Source of the DNA: Nemertoderma westbladi
Taxonomy: Eukaryota > Xenacoelomorpha > Nemertodermatida > Nemertodermatidae
Length of the DNA: 64,000 bases
Reading direction: 5' to 3'
Assembly: GCA_032718475.1 (NCBI GenBank)
Contig: JAUCBJ010000484.1
Coordinates: 1-64,000 of the forward strand
The translations under genes were made by a program, and so were the position numbers. The notes beneath the pieces were generated by a model that did not search any database, had not been told where the DNA came from, and saw nothing but the letters and a program-made list of their open reading frames with translations. This document shows, piece after piece, positions 54,506-64,000 of the stretch. The first letter of the stretch is position 1. Each line of letters begins with the position of its first letter.

Positions 54506-55462
54506 TTAAGAATGCTGTGCCGGCTTATCGACAAAATTGCACCGCCAGAACTCCCTATCACCCATGACATTTGCTAGATCATCCGCATCTTTAATAAGGT
54601 CATTTTCCTTTAAGATGCGTCTCAAGAAAGTCATGGGCTGTCCACCATGCTTATTCACTCCATGAGGCTGCCAAAGTACAAGATTATGCACTGGCTGGTC
54701 CTCACGGCGAAAGCAATGTCCTGCAAAGCGGAGGCGATTTTGTTCTAGTGTCAAGCTTGGGGGAACCAATGAGACACCTCCAATGTTATATAGTGTCTGG
54801 TTGGAGATGTGTGCATTGTACTTGACACAATGAACCCGGCGTAGCATTCTTGAGAATGTGCCATCCAGAGATTTGGTATCCTCAGCAGTTAGAGCCCAGC
54901 ATGGACTCCCATAGAGGAGTACTGGAACTACTGCTGCTCTAAATAATCGGACCTTAAGTTTCCGATTAATTCTCGGTGACTTCCAAATCCTGGAAAGCCT
55001 ATTCAAGGCTGCCCATGCCTTTCCCTTACGTATTCGAAGGTCCTCACCTGACTTCCGGATCCATGATCCCAGGTAACAGAAGTCATCCACATGCTCAAGC
55101 GTACCATCTTTTGAACTTATGCTCATCCGATCAGAGACTTGCTGAGGACTTTCAAAGTTAACTGTCAAAATGTTGGTCTTTCTGGAGTTAATAAAAAGAC
55201 CAACACTAGAAGCAGCATGTTCTAATGAGCTGAGGAGCCGTTGGGCTCCCTCTAGTGATTCTGAGAGTACTCCTAAGTCATCAGCAAAGTCTAGATCAGT
55301 TAGGTACTTGGCAGGATTTCCTCGACTTCTGGAGCCAGTAGGTGGAGTTATCATGACCCCATCATCATTATGATGATCTAAGGACATGCGTAGAACATAG
55401 TCAACAACAATTATGAACAAGAATGGTGCAAGTGTGTCTCCCTGGAAGACGCCCCATAACAC
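54506..55462 (-). pseudogene. LINE-A RT motifs B-C, thumb and C-terminal domain
   Basis: This 318-codon frame begins within motif B (FQGDTLAPFLFIIVVDYVLR). It continues with DLDFADDLGVLSES (motif C, FADD), GLFINSRKTNILTVNFESPQ, HVDDFCYLGSWIRKSGEDLR, AAVVPVLLYGSPCWALTAED and LRFAGHCFRREDQPVHNLVL, to the terminal KPAQHS. The YLGS...LLYG layout is typical of APE-type non-LTR elements of the RTE/Jockey group; I cannot fix the clade. It is separated from the preceding RT segment by the one-base deletion at 55468. Confidence 0.85.
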
Positions 55463-56022
55463 TTCAAATGTTCTGTGTCACCGTCAACAGTAGACACAAA
55501 TGTTGTCGAACCATCGTATACTGATCTGATTGCTGCAATAATTTCATCAGGAATCCCATATAATGAAAGTATGCTGAACATACGTGAGCGAGAGACTGAA
55601 TCAAAGGCCTTGAAGAAGTCAACAAAGATAACAGCCAGATGCCTGTCTTTCTTTTTTGATAACTCTTCAATTATCCTTCTAAGTGCCAAAATGGGCTCCA
55701 TGGTCCCACGACCTTTACAGAACCCATTCTGATTTCCAAGGAGCAGTCTCTCAATGGGATCCCTGATGCGATTTAATAGAATTCTATTGTATAGCTTTGC
55801 AGCAATCGAGATCAATGAGATTCCCCGAAAAGAACCATAGAGTGTTAGGTTGCCCTTCTTGGGAACTGGCACCCAATTATTTGTTTTCATTTCTTGTGGG
55901 ACTCTTGTTGTTCGGTATATGTCTACTATGATGGGATAGATGAGCTTTAAACACTCAGGTATTTTAAAGACCTCAGGGGGACTAACCTTGGAGGTTGGTT
56001 GGCTTTTTCGACCAGCAAGCAA
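55411..56022 (-). pseudogene. LINE-A RT fingers and motif A
   Basis: The frame covers PPEVFKIPECLKLIYPIIVD, NLTLYGSFRGISLISIAAKL, NGFCKGRGTMEPILAL, then LAVIFVDFFKAFDSVSRSRM (motif A with its Asp) and FSILSLYGIPDEIIAAIRSV. It runs into VDGDTEHLKCYG because of the one-base deletion at 55468, where intact copies read VDGDTEPFEVLWGVLQGDT. The upstream end, SQPTSKVS-PPEVF, shows the ~235-bp deletion that removed the RASGVDG segment. Confidence 0.85.
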
Positions 56023-56486
56023 GTTGATCGATCTCCATGTCTGGGATTATTGCCTGCTGTCGTCAGCATCATTGATGGCATCAACCTGTTGGTTTATTAG
56101 CTCCTGTAAATTAACAGAGTACTGCCTGTACAGGGACCTAGATGCAGCCTTATCTGCATTCTTGACCGCTGTAGTCTGTTTGAGTCGGGACTCTTTCTGC
56201 GCCTTGTAGAGGTCATTTCGGCACTTCTGAATTTTGTTGTCAGTCCAGGGGGCCCGTTTTCTGTTTCGAGGGTATACAGGAACTGTTTCTGCACCTGCTA
56301 ACTTAACCTCCTCTGTGAAGGCAGTATAGCCCTAACAGTAATCTGCCGCCTCAGAGGCAAGAACCTCATACCTGTTGCTCAGCTGTAGTGTGAAGCTGGA
56401 TCTCACACTTGGCTGTTGCAACAGAGAGGACCAGTCATGCAGCGGCAAGGCAGATTTCGTTGTTCTGCTAGCACGCAGACTAAGTC

Positions 56487-57125
56487 TTATCTTGTCCACA
56501 ATAAGGCGGTGATCACTGGAGAAGGGTCGTAAAGTGTAAATGCATTACAGTCTTGTATAGTGCTCCTGTATTTCCTATGAAACAGGATATGGTCTATCTG
56601 GGACTTGTGACCACTGGGTCCACTATGAGTCCATAGCTTTCCAGTTCGCTTCTTGAACTGGGTTCCAGCCGAAAACAATCCATTTCCAGAGATAAAATCC
56701 TGAAGATGGACGGAATTTCGGTTAACACTATTGCTATAGACCCAGGGCGATGTAGGTGATTGATGCAGACGTGCATTAAAGTCTCCCAGGAATGTTAAGA
56801 ATGTATGCTGATCCACTCCATCAGTAGCTGCTTGTAGATTCTGGTAGAAATATTCCACCTCCTCGTCAGGGGCAACAGTAGTTGGAGAGTAGCACACAAT
56901 CAGAACCACCTTAGGAAACTTCTTAGCCAGTCTTCCAGAACATGAGAAGTGGCAACGGATGATGCGGTTAGAGATTTGGTCTATTTTGTCCAATGCTGCA
57001 TGTGCAGTTGGATTCATCAATAGACCAATTCCAGCATTTTCACTATCATCTGCTGAAGCGAGGGCGAGTCGCCAACCGCCCCCCATGTCCTTAATCAGAA
57101 CCTCATCAGTCTGTCCGGTCTGCAT
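56487..57125 (-). pseudogene. LINE-A APE-type endonuclease domain
   Basis: This 212-codon frame contains GGWRLALASADDSENAGIGL (the GxGL(L) block), VVLIVCYSPTT, FLTFLGDFNARLHQ (the catalytic GDFNA motif) and SGHKSQIDHILFHRKYR (the IDHILF block). It ends at DPSPVITALLWTR, where SDH-x-L would be expected. A one-base change near 56518 shifts the frame: the plus-strand sequence GGCGGTGATCACTGGAGAAG contains the complement of a SDHRL-type end in the next frame. The N-terminal catalytic Asn/Glu part was not located. Role: nicks target DNA for target-primed reverse transcription. Confidence 0.8.
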
Positions 57126-57600
57126 TCAGTGCTCTTGAACACCCACACTAAGAGAAAGCTTATCTGCCAAGGCAGTCAGCTCACCTTGTCGCATTTGGGG
57201 ACCCGAGTGTTAGGGTGTTTACTGAGGCTAGTCTAGTGACTTGCTTCAGATTCACCAATGGCTTTGTTGGTCGGGGTGGAACAGAGTAGAATCCCTCCCC
57301 CCCTCACAATCTGGCCTCCCTGGTGACCCAGGATTTGGGCCATAAAGGTCATCAGGAAAGGGGCTCAAAGAACTGTTTGCCGCTCTCTCTCAATTAGGGG
57401 GTGAGACAGGCAGCCGGTCAGGAGATAACTGACGCCTGTGAGGCCGATTGTGTCCAGTCATTCCACTGGCCTCTAGTGGCTGGACCTCCGCATTACTAAT
57501 GTAATCCATAGTGGGGGTTGGGGGGTGTTTTTTTGCCGAGTCAGCTCTCGGGGCAAATACCACACCCTGGTTTGCCATTCCACAGGGTGGCTATCGCAGT
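57126..57600 (-). other. LINE-A 5' region / possible ORF1 remnant
   Basis: Non-AT-rich sequence continuous with the endonuclease region and, across the hAT element, with 59733-60130. A short minus-strand frame (57578-57390, starting MANQGVVFAPRADSAKKHPP) lies here but has no recognisable ORF1 domain. I treat it as LINE-A leader. Confidence 0.5.
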
Positions 57601-59732
57601 CAGTGCCGGATTAACCTTAAGGCATATAAGGCACGTGCCTTAGGGCCAGCAGAAAATACGGGCCATTTTTTCTCAGCGAGTCATTATACTGTGAAAAAAA
57701 TATTTTTATCTGAAAAGTCCACATTTTTAATCACTAAAATTTCTAGAAAACAGAGCAAGAAAGTGCATCTTTCGACTACTTTCTATCCCTAAATTTGTGA
57801 TAGAAAGTACAAAATTCTAGCTCAGTCAACCGACAGGTGCTGTGTTATTAGTTCGAGACCTGATGGCAGGGAAATAATAAAACATGGGCAGTAAAACTTT
57901 AAAAGGGCTAATTATGACCAGTGGAGAATTTAATTTTATTTATTTGTGGGGAATTATTTGTAGTTATACTGTTAAACTTTATAGAACAACCAAATAATGA
58001 CGTGGTGACATGGAAATACTGTACATACTGTAGTAAATGTATGGCGTTGAGATACGGTAGTGCGAAATTAATTTTATTTACCGGAAACGAGTTTTATAAA
58101 TATAGGCTCTTATATATAAAAAAAGGATAAATTAATTGTAGATAAAATAGTTGTTGATAAAAAAAAACGTGTCAGAAATAACTTATTGTCACTACTGTCA
58201 TTTAATACAGTATAACCGAAATTCAGATGTTCTGCCCTCGTGTATTGAATTTTGCAATTTTGAATTTGAAGTCCTGTACAGATAAGTACCCTGCGAAACC
58301 TACCCTAAAGCAAATAAATAACACATTCCCACGATCCGATCAAAATTGCTAAATGCTTAAGGGGGCCAACAATAACCCCCGCAGAAATGAAATTTACGAA
58401 AATTTACACAATTTTTTGTAGTTTGATAGAAGGGCTTTCATAAGGTGATATCGGTTTTCAACATTGAATTATTTTTTTACCTCAAAACTGCTCTTTTCAA
58501 CAACATAATATATTGCTGATATTTATGACTCTCTGTATAAAACAACCTTTTTATCAGTTTGTCGATTTTGACTAAATTCCCTAACTACTATTTTATTTTT
58601 TACTCAATTGCCATCAAACATATACCAAAATGTTCAGCAGCTTTAGGACTACTATCGTTGGTTTTGTAAAACATGGCCGTTTGGATCTTCTAGACCCGGT
58701 TTTGTAACTGCTACACTTTGTCTATCACAAAATATTTGATTCCCAAAATATAGCCCGGAAATACTAAAACCCCCATAAATCTTTCAAAAACAATAATTTT
58801 GTGCTAAAATTTTCATAGAAGATGGCCTATATATTATCTAGGTCCATTTTACCAAAGTCTTGGACCAATAACTTCAATGCAGGTGGTATTACAGATCCTT
58901 AAACATGAGCTAATTTACATATAAATGCCTCAAAATTTATACAAATTTTGAAAAAACCCGACCTGTTCAAAAAGTGCCATATTTTTCGAAGAAACGGTTT
59001 ATATCAGTTTTCATAGTATATAAAAGATCACAGATCATTGTGTTAAAGTTTCAGAATAGTAGCTTTATAAATAAAACAAATAGATTATTGGGGTAATGGT
59101 CCCATTAATATATTAAAAATTAAAGCTTGAGAAATTCTACCAAAACTATTACACATTTTATAGCAAAGGTTTTATAGGCATAATATGCCGTTTAGTAATG
59201 TTACAATTCTTGATGAAAACTATTTTTGCAAAGTACTTATTATTAAAGTACTTAGTACTTATTTGAAATATTATAATACTAATTAATTTAATTAATTTGG
59301 CGGGGTAGCTCAGTTGGTTGAGCGCCGGGCCTGCAATCTATTGGTTGTAGGTTCAGCCCCGCCAGGGTCCACTCAGCCTTTCATCCAGTGGGGTCGATAA
59401 AATGAGTACCAGTTAAATAACTGGGAGCAAATCTTTGGATAGGAGTATCGCCCACCCACCCATACCCTCGGGTAGCCGCTATCGAAAGAGGAGCCTTCGG
59501 GTCGCCTCCGGCTTCGGCCGACAGTGTGCTTTGCTTTTTGAATACTAATTACTATTAAATATTATATACTTAAGAAAATACTTTATATTTCATTCTCAAC
59601 ATTTTCTCGATTTCGGTTGTTTTTAGCAGCTTTTTCTTTTGAAAGGGTTTGCGGAAAAAGGTAAATTTTCGGGCCATTTTTGGAAATTACTAAAATGTGC
59701 CTTAGGGCCACCAGAGGCTTAATCCGGCACTG
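57601..59732. mobile_element. hAT DNA transposon with perfect 8-bp TSD, non-autonomous
   Basis: The left end CAGTGCCGGATTAACC and the right end (reverse complement CAGTGCCGGATTAAGCC) share 14 perfect terminal bases. ATCGCAGT occurs at 57593-57600 and 59733-59740, an exact 8-bp TSD typical of hAT. The subterminal block GCCTTAGGGCCA-CAGA and CGGGCCATTTTT occur near both ends in direct orientation. The interior is AT-rich and lacks a transposase frame; it is interrupted by a SINE at 59297-59540. A second copy of the right end is at 18232-18414. Confidence 0.9.
59297..59540 (+). mobile_element. tRNA-derived SINE with conserved GTCGATAAAATGAGTACC core
   Basis: The head GGCGGGGTAGCTCAGTTGG...CCCCGCC has a perfect 7-bp acceptor stem and intact A and B boxes; TGC/GCA lies at the anticodon position but the anticodon stem does not pair. 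It is followed by CACTCAGCCTTTCATCCAGT and GTCGATAAAATGAGTACCAG (59393-59412) and TTAAATAACTGGGAGC. That central block resembles the shared core of cephalopod and other marine SINEs (TTTCATCC...GGGGTCGATxAAxTxAGTACCAGTTA...CTGGG) as I remember it. AATACTAATTA flanks both sides (about 59275 and 59539). Confidence 0.75.
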
Positions 59733-60130
59733 ATCGCAGTGGAGTCAGATATGAGGCCCATCACCCATATCTACCGTGGCGCACATGACCCACCATTGGC
59801 TGTGCAGCTCTTCCGCTGGTTCATGCCCTGTACCCCTGCTGCCAGGTGCAGGTCGCAGTGAAGTGCACTCAGAGTGGACATGAGAACACTCTACTCCTGA
59901 CCAGCCATTGGTAGATCACCATCTGCCTGGCCAGGCCATATACCCCTGCAGCCAAGTATATGGGTCCTTAATCCAGGACCAAGGGCGTCCTTATCCCAGA
60001 ACGAAGGGGGTCCTAGTTACAGGACCAGGTTTGCCCTCGTAAGAGGGTCTATGCAGCTACAGGTGGCACCTCCTTTATGCTGCATGGAGGTGGCAAGTTT
60101 TCTTGATCAATGACCTAGAATACCTGACCT
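59733..60130 (-). mobile_element. LINE-A 5' region continued beyond the hAT insertion (probable)
   Basis: After removal of the hAT element and one TSD copy this continues the sequence at 57592 without a gap. It contains repeated ATACCCCTGCAGCCA-like and CAGGACCA-like phrases and no long frame. Its end near 60130 is a guess, set by the start of the next LINE-A fragment. Confidence 0.5.
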
Positions 60131-60152
60131 GACCGGACACATTCACATTCAT

Positions 60153-60508
60153 GCACATTCACAAGAATGCTACGCCGGGTTCATTGTGTCAAGTACAATG
60201 CACACATCTCCAACCAGACACTATATAACATTGGAGGTGTCTCATTGGTTCCCCCAAGTTTGACACTAGAACAAAGCCGCCTCCGCTTTGCAGGACATTG
60301 CTTTCACCGCGAGGACCAGCCAGTACATAATCTTGTACTTTGGCAGCCTCATGGAGTGAATAAGCATGGTGGACAGCCGATGACTTTCTTGAGACGCTTC
60401 TTAAAGGACACTGGCCTTGAAGATGCGGATGATCTAGCAAATGTGATGGGTGATAGGGAGTTGTGGCGGCGCAATTTTGTCGACAAGCCGGCACATCATT
60501 CTTAAAAA
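60153..60508 (+). pseudogene. LINE-A 3' fragment, plus strand
   Basis: Starts GCACATTCACAAGAATGCTA and encodes MLRRVHCVKYNAHISNQTLY, LRFAGHCFHREDQPVHNLVL and ELWRRNFVDKPAHHS plus a stop in one clean frame of 112 codons. The 3' end lacks the usual stem and TAG tail; instead CATTCTTAAAAATTCTTAAA follows. So it is truncated at both ends. Confidence 0.85.
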
Positions 60509-61534
60509 TTCTTAAAATTTTAAATATTTACAACACCAGTAATAGATAGATAGATTTTACTGACTGATTTGTAATAGGAAATACAGTACATAAGTTTATA
60601 CTACCAATTCAAAAAAATAAAAATAATATATTTCTTCTAATAATATGTGCAAAGCTACGGAAATAAATGGCGCATATATAACATAATTTGAATCTAAGAA
60701 GAAACGGTATGCACTTGAGAAATCAAGGAGTTGGTACGATAAATTCCTGATGATCACCTAGGAGGGAGCAATTTAGGAGGACAAGTTTCGAAATCGCTTA
60801 AAAGTGCTCCACTGAAATAAACAATTTATGAACAAATTGGCAAATTGCTAATGCGCATTTTAAGCACCTTGATTCTACGGTATTATATCACTATGCCTTG
60901 GCTTGTTCAATCCCATTGTAAGGAGCCCATTACTACATGCCTCACTTTCTGATCAAGCTGGGCCATCTGTTCCGAGAATATCGAATATCTATCTCAAGGA
61001 GGCTTTTAACCTTGTAATCAAGCCACCTCCCAGACTAAGTAATTCACGTTTCCAGCATTGTTAATTCATACCCTGGAGCAATGTATTTTTGATGGTATGG
61101 ATCTGTGGATATGATGGTAAGACATACTTTTGCATTATGTCAACTTATAAGGATTCTGAATGCTTAATTTAATGATTTTAATAAAGTTTAGGAATATATT
61201 TGTCAAATTCCTAATAATATAGTGGGAACTTCGTGTTGAAAAACTGCAAGAGCAAGCCCCCCCCCCCCCCCCCCCTCCCCCCCTGACGCACACACACACA
61301 CCACACTGCCTTTTTAGAAAACGGCCATAATTATTGAGATAATTTAGGAAATGAAACTTGGGTCTTACCATGCCAACTTTATGAAAAAAAACACATAGAC
61401 ACCAAACAAAACAACATCACAACACATCCTGTCCAAATACACTCTCAGTGAGAGTCTCTCACACCTTTTAACTACCTCTTATATATTTAACATACAGTAT
61501 ATGATGGGACGAGTATCGATTATACAGTCTCATG
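60509..61534. other. no gene recognised
   Basis: AT-rich sequence with a poly(C) tract at about 61257-61281 and a (CA)n patch at 61288-61302. No convincing exon or element. Confidence 0.5.
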
Positions 61535-61689
61535 AATTCTTAGCCCGCGAAACAATAACGTTTATTGTTTTGGCTCCCCCAATACTCCTGTGAAACCTGC
61601 TCCTTTACTAACCTGCTCCTTTAATATTGCTAAGAATACTCGCGGGCTAAGGATACTCACGGGCTAAGAATACCCGCGGGCTAAGAATT
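61535..61689. repeat. small foldback element with AGCCCGCG ends and tandem right arm
   Basis: AATTCTTAGCCCGCG at 61535-61549 is the perfect reverse complement of CGCGGGCTAAGAATT at 61675-61689. The right arm repeats a 17-18-bp unit (TAAGAATACTCGCGGGC) three times, 61631-61689; the left arm has one. Total 155 bp, with the palindromic AACAATAACGTTTATTGTTT in between. No TSD beyond a possible AATT. Confidence 0.8.
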
Positions 61690-61806
61690 AAATTAACATT
61701 AAATACTAAATTAAATTTACACTAAATTACACATTAAATATTTATTAAAATGTCCCCAAATTAAATTCATCATTAGACAACCCAGTCAGATTTCGGCAGT
61801 TAGTGG

Positions 61807-63463
61807 CTACTACTAGGATCGGCATGCTGCATTGCAGCTGCATTTTTAAGAATGCTGTGACGGCTTATCGAAAAAATTGCACCGCCACAACTCCCTATCA
61901 CCCATGACATTTGCTAGATCATCCGCATCTTCAAGGCCAGTGTCCTTTAAGATGCGTCTCAAGAAAGTCTTGGGCTGCCCATCATGCTTATTCACTCCAT
62001 GAGGCTGCCAAAGTACAAGATTATGCACTGGCTGGTCCGCACGGCGAAAGCAATGTCCTGCAAAGCGGAGGCGATTTTGTTCTAGTGTCAAGCTTGGGGG
62101 AACCAATGAGACACCTCCAATGTTATATAGTGTCTGGTTGGAGATGTGTGCATTGTACTTGACACAATGAACCCGGCGTAGCATTCTTGTGAATGTGCCA
62201 TCCAGAGATTTGGTGTTCTCAGCAGTTAGAGCCCAGCATGGACTCCCATAGAGGAGTACTGGAACTACTGCTGCTCTAAATAATCGGACCTTAAGTTTCC
62301 GATTAATTCTCGGTGACTTCCAAATCCTGGAAAGCCTATTAAAGGCTGCCCATGCCTTTCCCTTACGTATTCGAAGGTCCTCACCTGACTTCCGGATCCA
62401 TGATCCCAGGTAACAGAAGTCATCCACATGCTCAAGCATACCATCTTTTGAGCTTATGCTCATCCGATCAGAGACTTGCTGAGGACTTTCAAAGTTAACA
62501 GTCAAAATTTTGGCCTTTCTGGAGTTAATAAAAAGACCAACACTAGAAGCAGCATGTTCTAATGAGCTGAGGAGCCGTTGGGCTCCCTCTAGTGATTCTG
62601 AGAGTACTCCTAAGTCATCAGCGTAGAACATAGTCAACAACAATTATGAACAAGAAAGTGTGTCTCCCTGGAGGACGCCCCATAACACTTCAAATGGTTC
62701 TGTGTCACCGTCAACAGTAGACACAAATGTTGTCGAACCATCGTATACTGATCTGATTGCTGCAATAATTTCATCAGGAATCCCATATAATGAAAGTATG
62801 CTGAACATACGTGAGCGAGAGACTGAATCAAAGGCCTTGAAGAAGTCAACAAAGATAACAGCCAGATGCCTGTCTTTCTTTTTTGATAACTCTTCAATTA
62901 TCCTTCTAGTGCCAAAATGGGCTCCATGGTCCCACGACCTTTACGGAACCGATTCTGATTTCCACGGAGCAGTCTCTCAATGGGATCCCTGATGCGATTT
63001 AATAGAATTCTATTGTATAGCTTTGCAGCAATCGAGATCAATGAGATTCCCCGAAAAGAACCATAGAGTGTTAGGTTGCCCTTCTTGGGAACTGGCACCT
63101 ACTTATTTGTTTTCATTTCTTGTGGGACTCTTGTTGTTCGGTACATGTCTACTATGATGGGATAGATGAGCTTTAAACACTCAGGTATTATAAAGACCTC
63201 AGGGGGAACACCATCTACTCCACTGGCACGATTGGTCTTAATGCTCTTTGCAGCAGCCTTCACTTCTGCAAAGGAGATATCGCCAATGGGAATATCTGGG
63301 AGTACAGACTCAGACACTTTTACTTCTATAAAGTTATCAGGCAATACCCTGTCATTATTGAGGAGCTTTTCAAAGTGGGCTTTCCACCATTGAGGCGATC
63401 GGCTGGTGATTCAGCCTTAACCTTGGTGGTTGGTTGGCTTTTTCGACCAGCAAGCAAGTTGAT
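61807..63463 (-). pseudogene. LINE-A copy, minus strand, 5'-truncated
   Basis: TAG-type tail at 61807-61815, then the C-terminal domain and RT. 62643-61846 encodes ADDLGVLSESLEGAQRLLSS through KPSQHS. An internal deletion at 62622 fuses upstream sequence to YADDL, removing the region between motifs B and C (about 90 bp). 62897-62634 and 63098-62898 hold motif A and the fingers in shifted frames. 63344-63099 encodes the linker DIPIGDISFAEVKAAAKSIK and RASGVDGVPPEVF, which the 55-kb copy has lost. Ends at CAAGCAAGTTGAT (63463). Confidence 0.85.
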
Positions 63464-64000
63464 TGACCGACGAAGTTGATTACCCAACCGATAATACATA
63501 TGTGCACACATTTTTATGCGGTTTTAAGGTATTTTTCATTAATGTTGCAGGGTAAGTTTCATTTCCTAAATTGTATCAATATATTCCCCTGCTAAAGTCA
63601 TGGTTGTTGATCTTGTTATATATATATAATTACAATCGTTCGCTGATGGCTCGCCCTCGCAGTTTTGACTCGCCCCATAGTAAAGTCCGCCTCACTCCTC
63701 ACACGGGTTTGAACCTCACAAAGAGTAATTTCCAATGTTGCAACTCAACGGTTGTTACAACTTTTGTTACTCAACGTTGTTTAGCGACAAATTTCTCAAA
63801 AAATTTAGATTAAAAAAAAATTTCTGCAATAACATTTGTATTGTGTGAGGCAGTCCTTAAACATTTGAGGGTATAAAATACATTATCTCTCACATAAAAA
63901 AAATTAAAATAGTGATGATGATAATAATTAAAACCATAAAAAATTATTCTGTGATTATTACATGTGATTATTCTATAATTGCATAACACTAGCTACTCTG
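63464..64000. other. no gene recognised
   Basis: AT-rich sequence to the window end. A short frame at 63571-63813 has no recognisable domain. Confidence 0.5.

Larger units (their letters stand above)
54458..57600 (-). mobile_element. LINE-A, longest copy (3' part, up to hAT insertion)
   Basis: Starts on the left with (ACT)n at 54458-54475, which is the TAG tail of the minus-strand element. It then covers the C-terminal domain, RT, linker and endonuclease, and upstream sequence to 57600. There it is interrupted by the hAT element and probably continues from 59733 to about 60130. Total length without the insertion would be about 3.5 kb. Compared with the 63-kb copy it has a ~235-bp deletion at about 55978 and a one-base deletion at 55468. 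Confidence 0.85.

Noticed and set aside
57921-58130. Frame of 69 codons inside the hAT as transposase remnant
   Set aside because: No hAT motif (no CxxC/BED finger, no SxASCER-type block); composition is that of AT-rich non-coding DNA.
59299-59365. Functional tRNA-Ala or tRNA-Cys gene
   Set aside because: Acceptor stem is perfect, but the anticodon stem does not pair and the sequence continues directly into a SINE core and body.

Overview
This is an AT-rich animal genome window, almost certainly from an aquatic invertebrate. The evidence is eukaryotic: short exons with GT/AG splice sites, several tRNA-derived SINEs, non-LTR and LTR retrotransposons, hAT and PIF/Harbinger remnants, and many poly(C)/poly(G) tracts. 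I cannot name the species; a sponge or another early-branching metazoan is only a guess. Nothing here is prokaryotic, and I see no CRISPR, operon or bacterial promoter.

Layout. 0-6 kb: a graveyard of old elements (PIF/Harbinger transposase, a SINE with its target-site duplication, a CR1/L2-type LINE tail, a decayed antisense BEL/Pao element, an old LINE-A piece). 7.4-9.7 kb: a hAT element holding a dead transposase and a foldback insertion, then a 74-bp LINE-A insertion with a perfect 11-bp target-site duplication (TSD). 11.0-15.2 kb: a young BEL/Pao-type LTR element with near-identical 461-bp LTRs; its 1005-codon ORF runs gag - protease - RNase H because the reverse transcriptase core and integrase were removed. 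15-28 kb: mostly non-coding, with a diverged ~150-bp tandem repeat, a tRNA SINE joined to a hAT end, hairpins, a 1.28-kb palindromic minisatellite and a GC-rich retroelement ORF remnant.

28.7-36.4 kb holds two foldback elements whose arms are tandem ~20-bp units, both starting with GGTTAC and both flanked by 9-10-bp TSDs. The same interval carries the only host-gene evidence: two phase-matched exons of an unrecognised protein (29.8 and 31.7 kb), then three phase-matched exons (32.4, 33.3, 34.8 kb) encoding a complete six-cysteine hormone-receptor motif (HRM) of the secretin/adhesion GPCR type.

36.4-48.4 kb is dominated by a tandem duplication with a 5.33-kb unit. Its breakpoints lie inside oppositely oriented LINE-A copies. 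Each copy carries a putative membrane-segment exon (40.5 and 45.8 kb) and a LINE-A insertion placed just after a splice donor. 49-52 kb is a second LINE (LINE-B, CR1/Jockey-like) with a PHD-type zinc-finger ORF1 and an ORF2 that lost most of its endonuclease. 54-63.5 kb is a cluster of LINE-A copies in both orientations; the longest is interrupted by a 2.1-kb hAT element with a perfect 8-bp TSD, itself interrupted by a SINE.

LINE-A is the commonest element: about ten copies, ending in a short GC-rich stem and a (TAG)n tail. It encodes an APE-type endonuclease and a reverse transcriptase with FADD. Most copies are 5'-truncated or frameshifted. The most interesting signals are the foldback elements with tandem-repeat arms, the in-frame internally deleted BEL element, the LINE-bounded duplication of an exon, and the HRM receptor gene.
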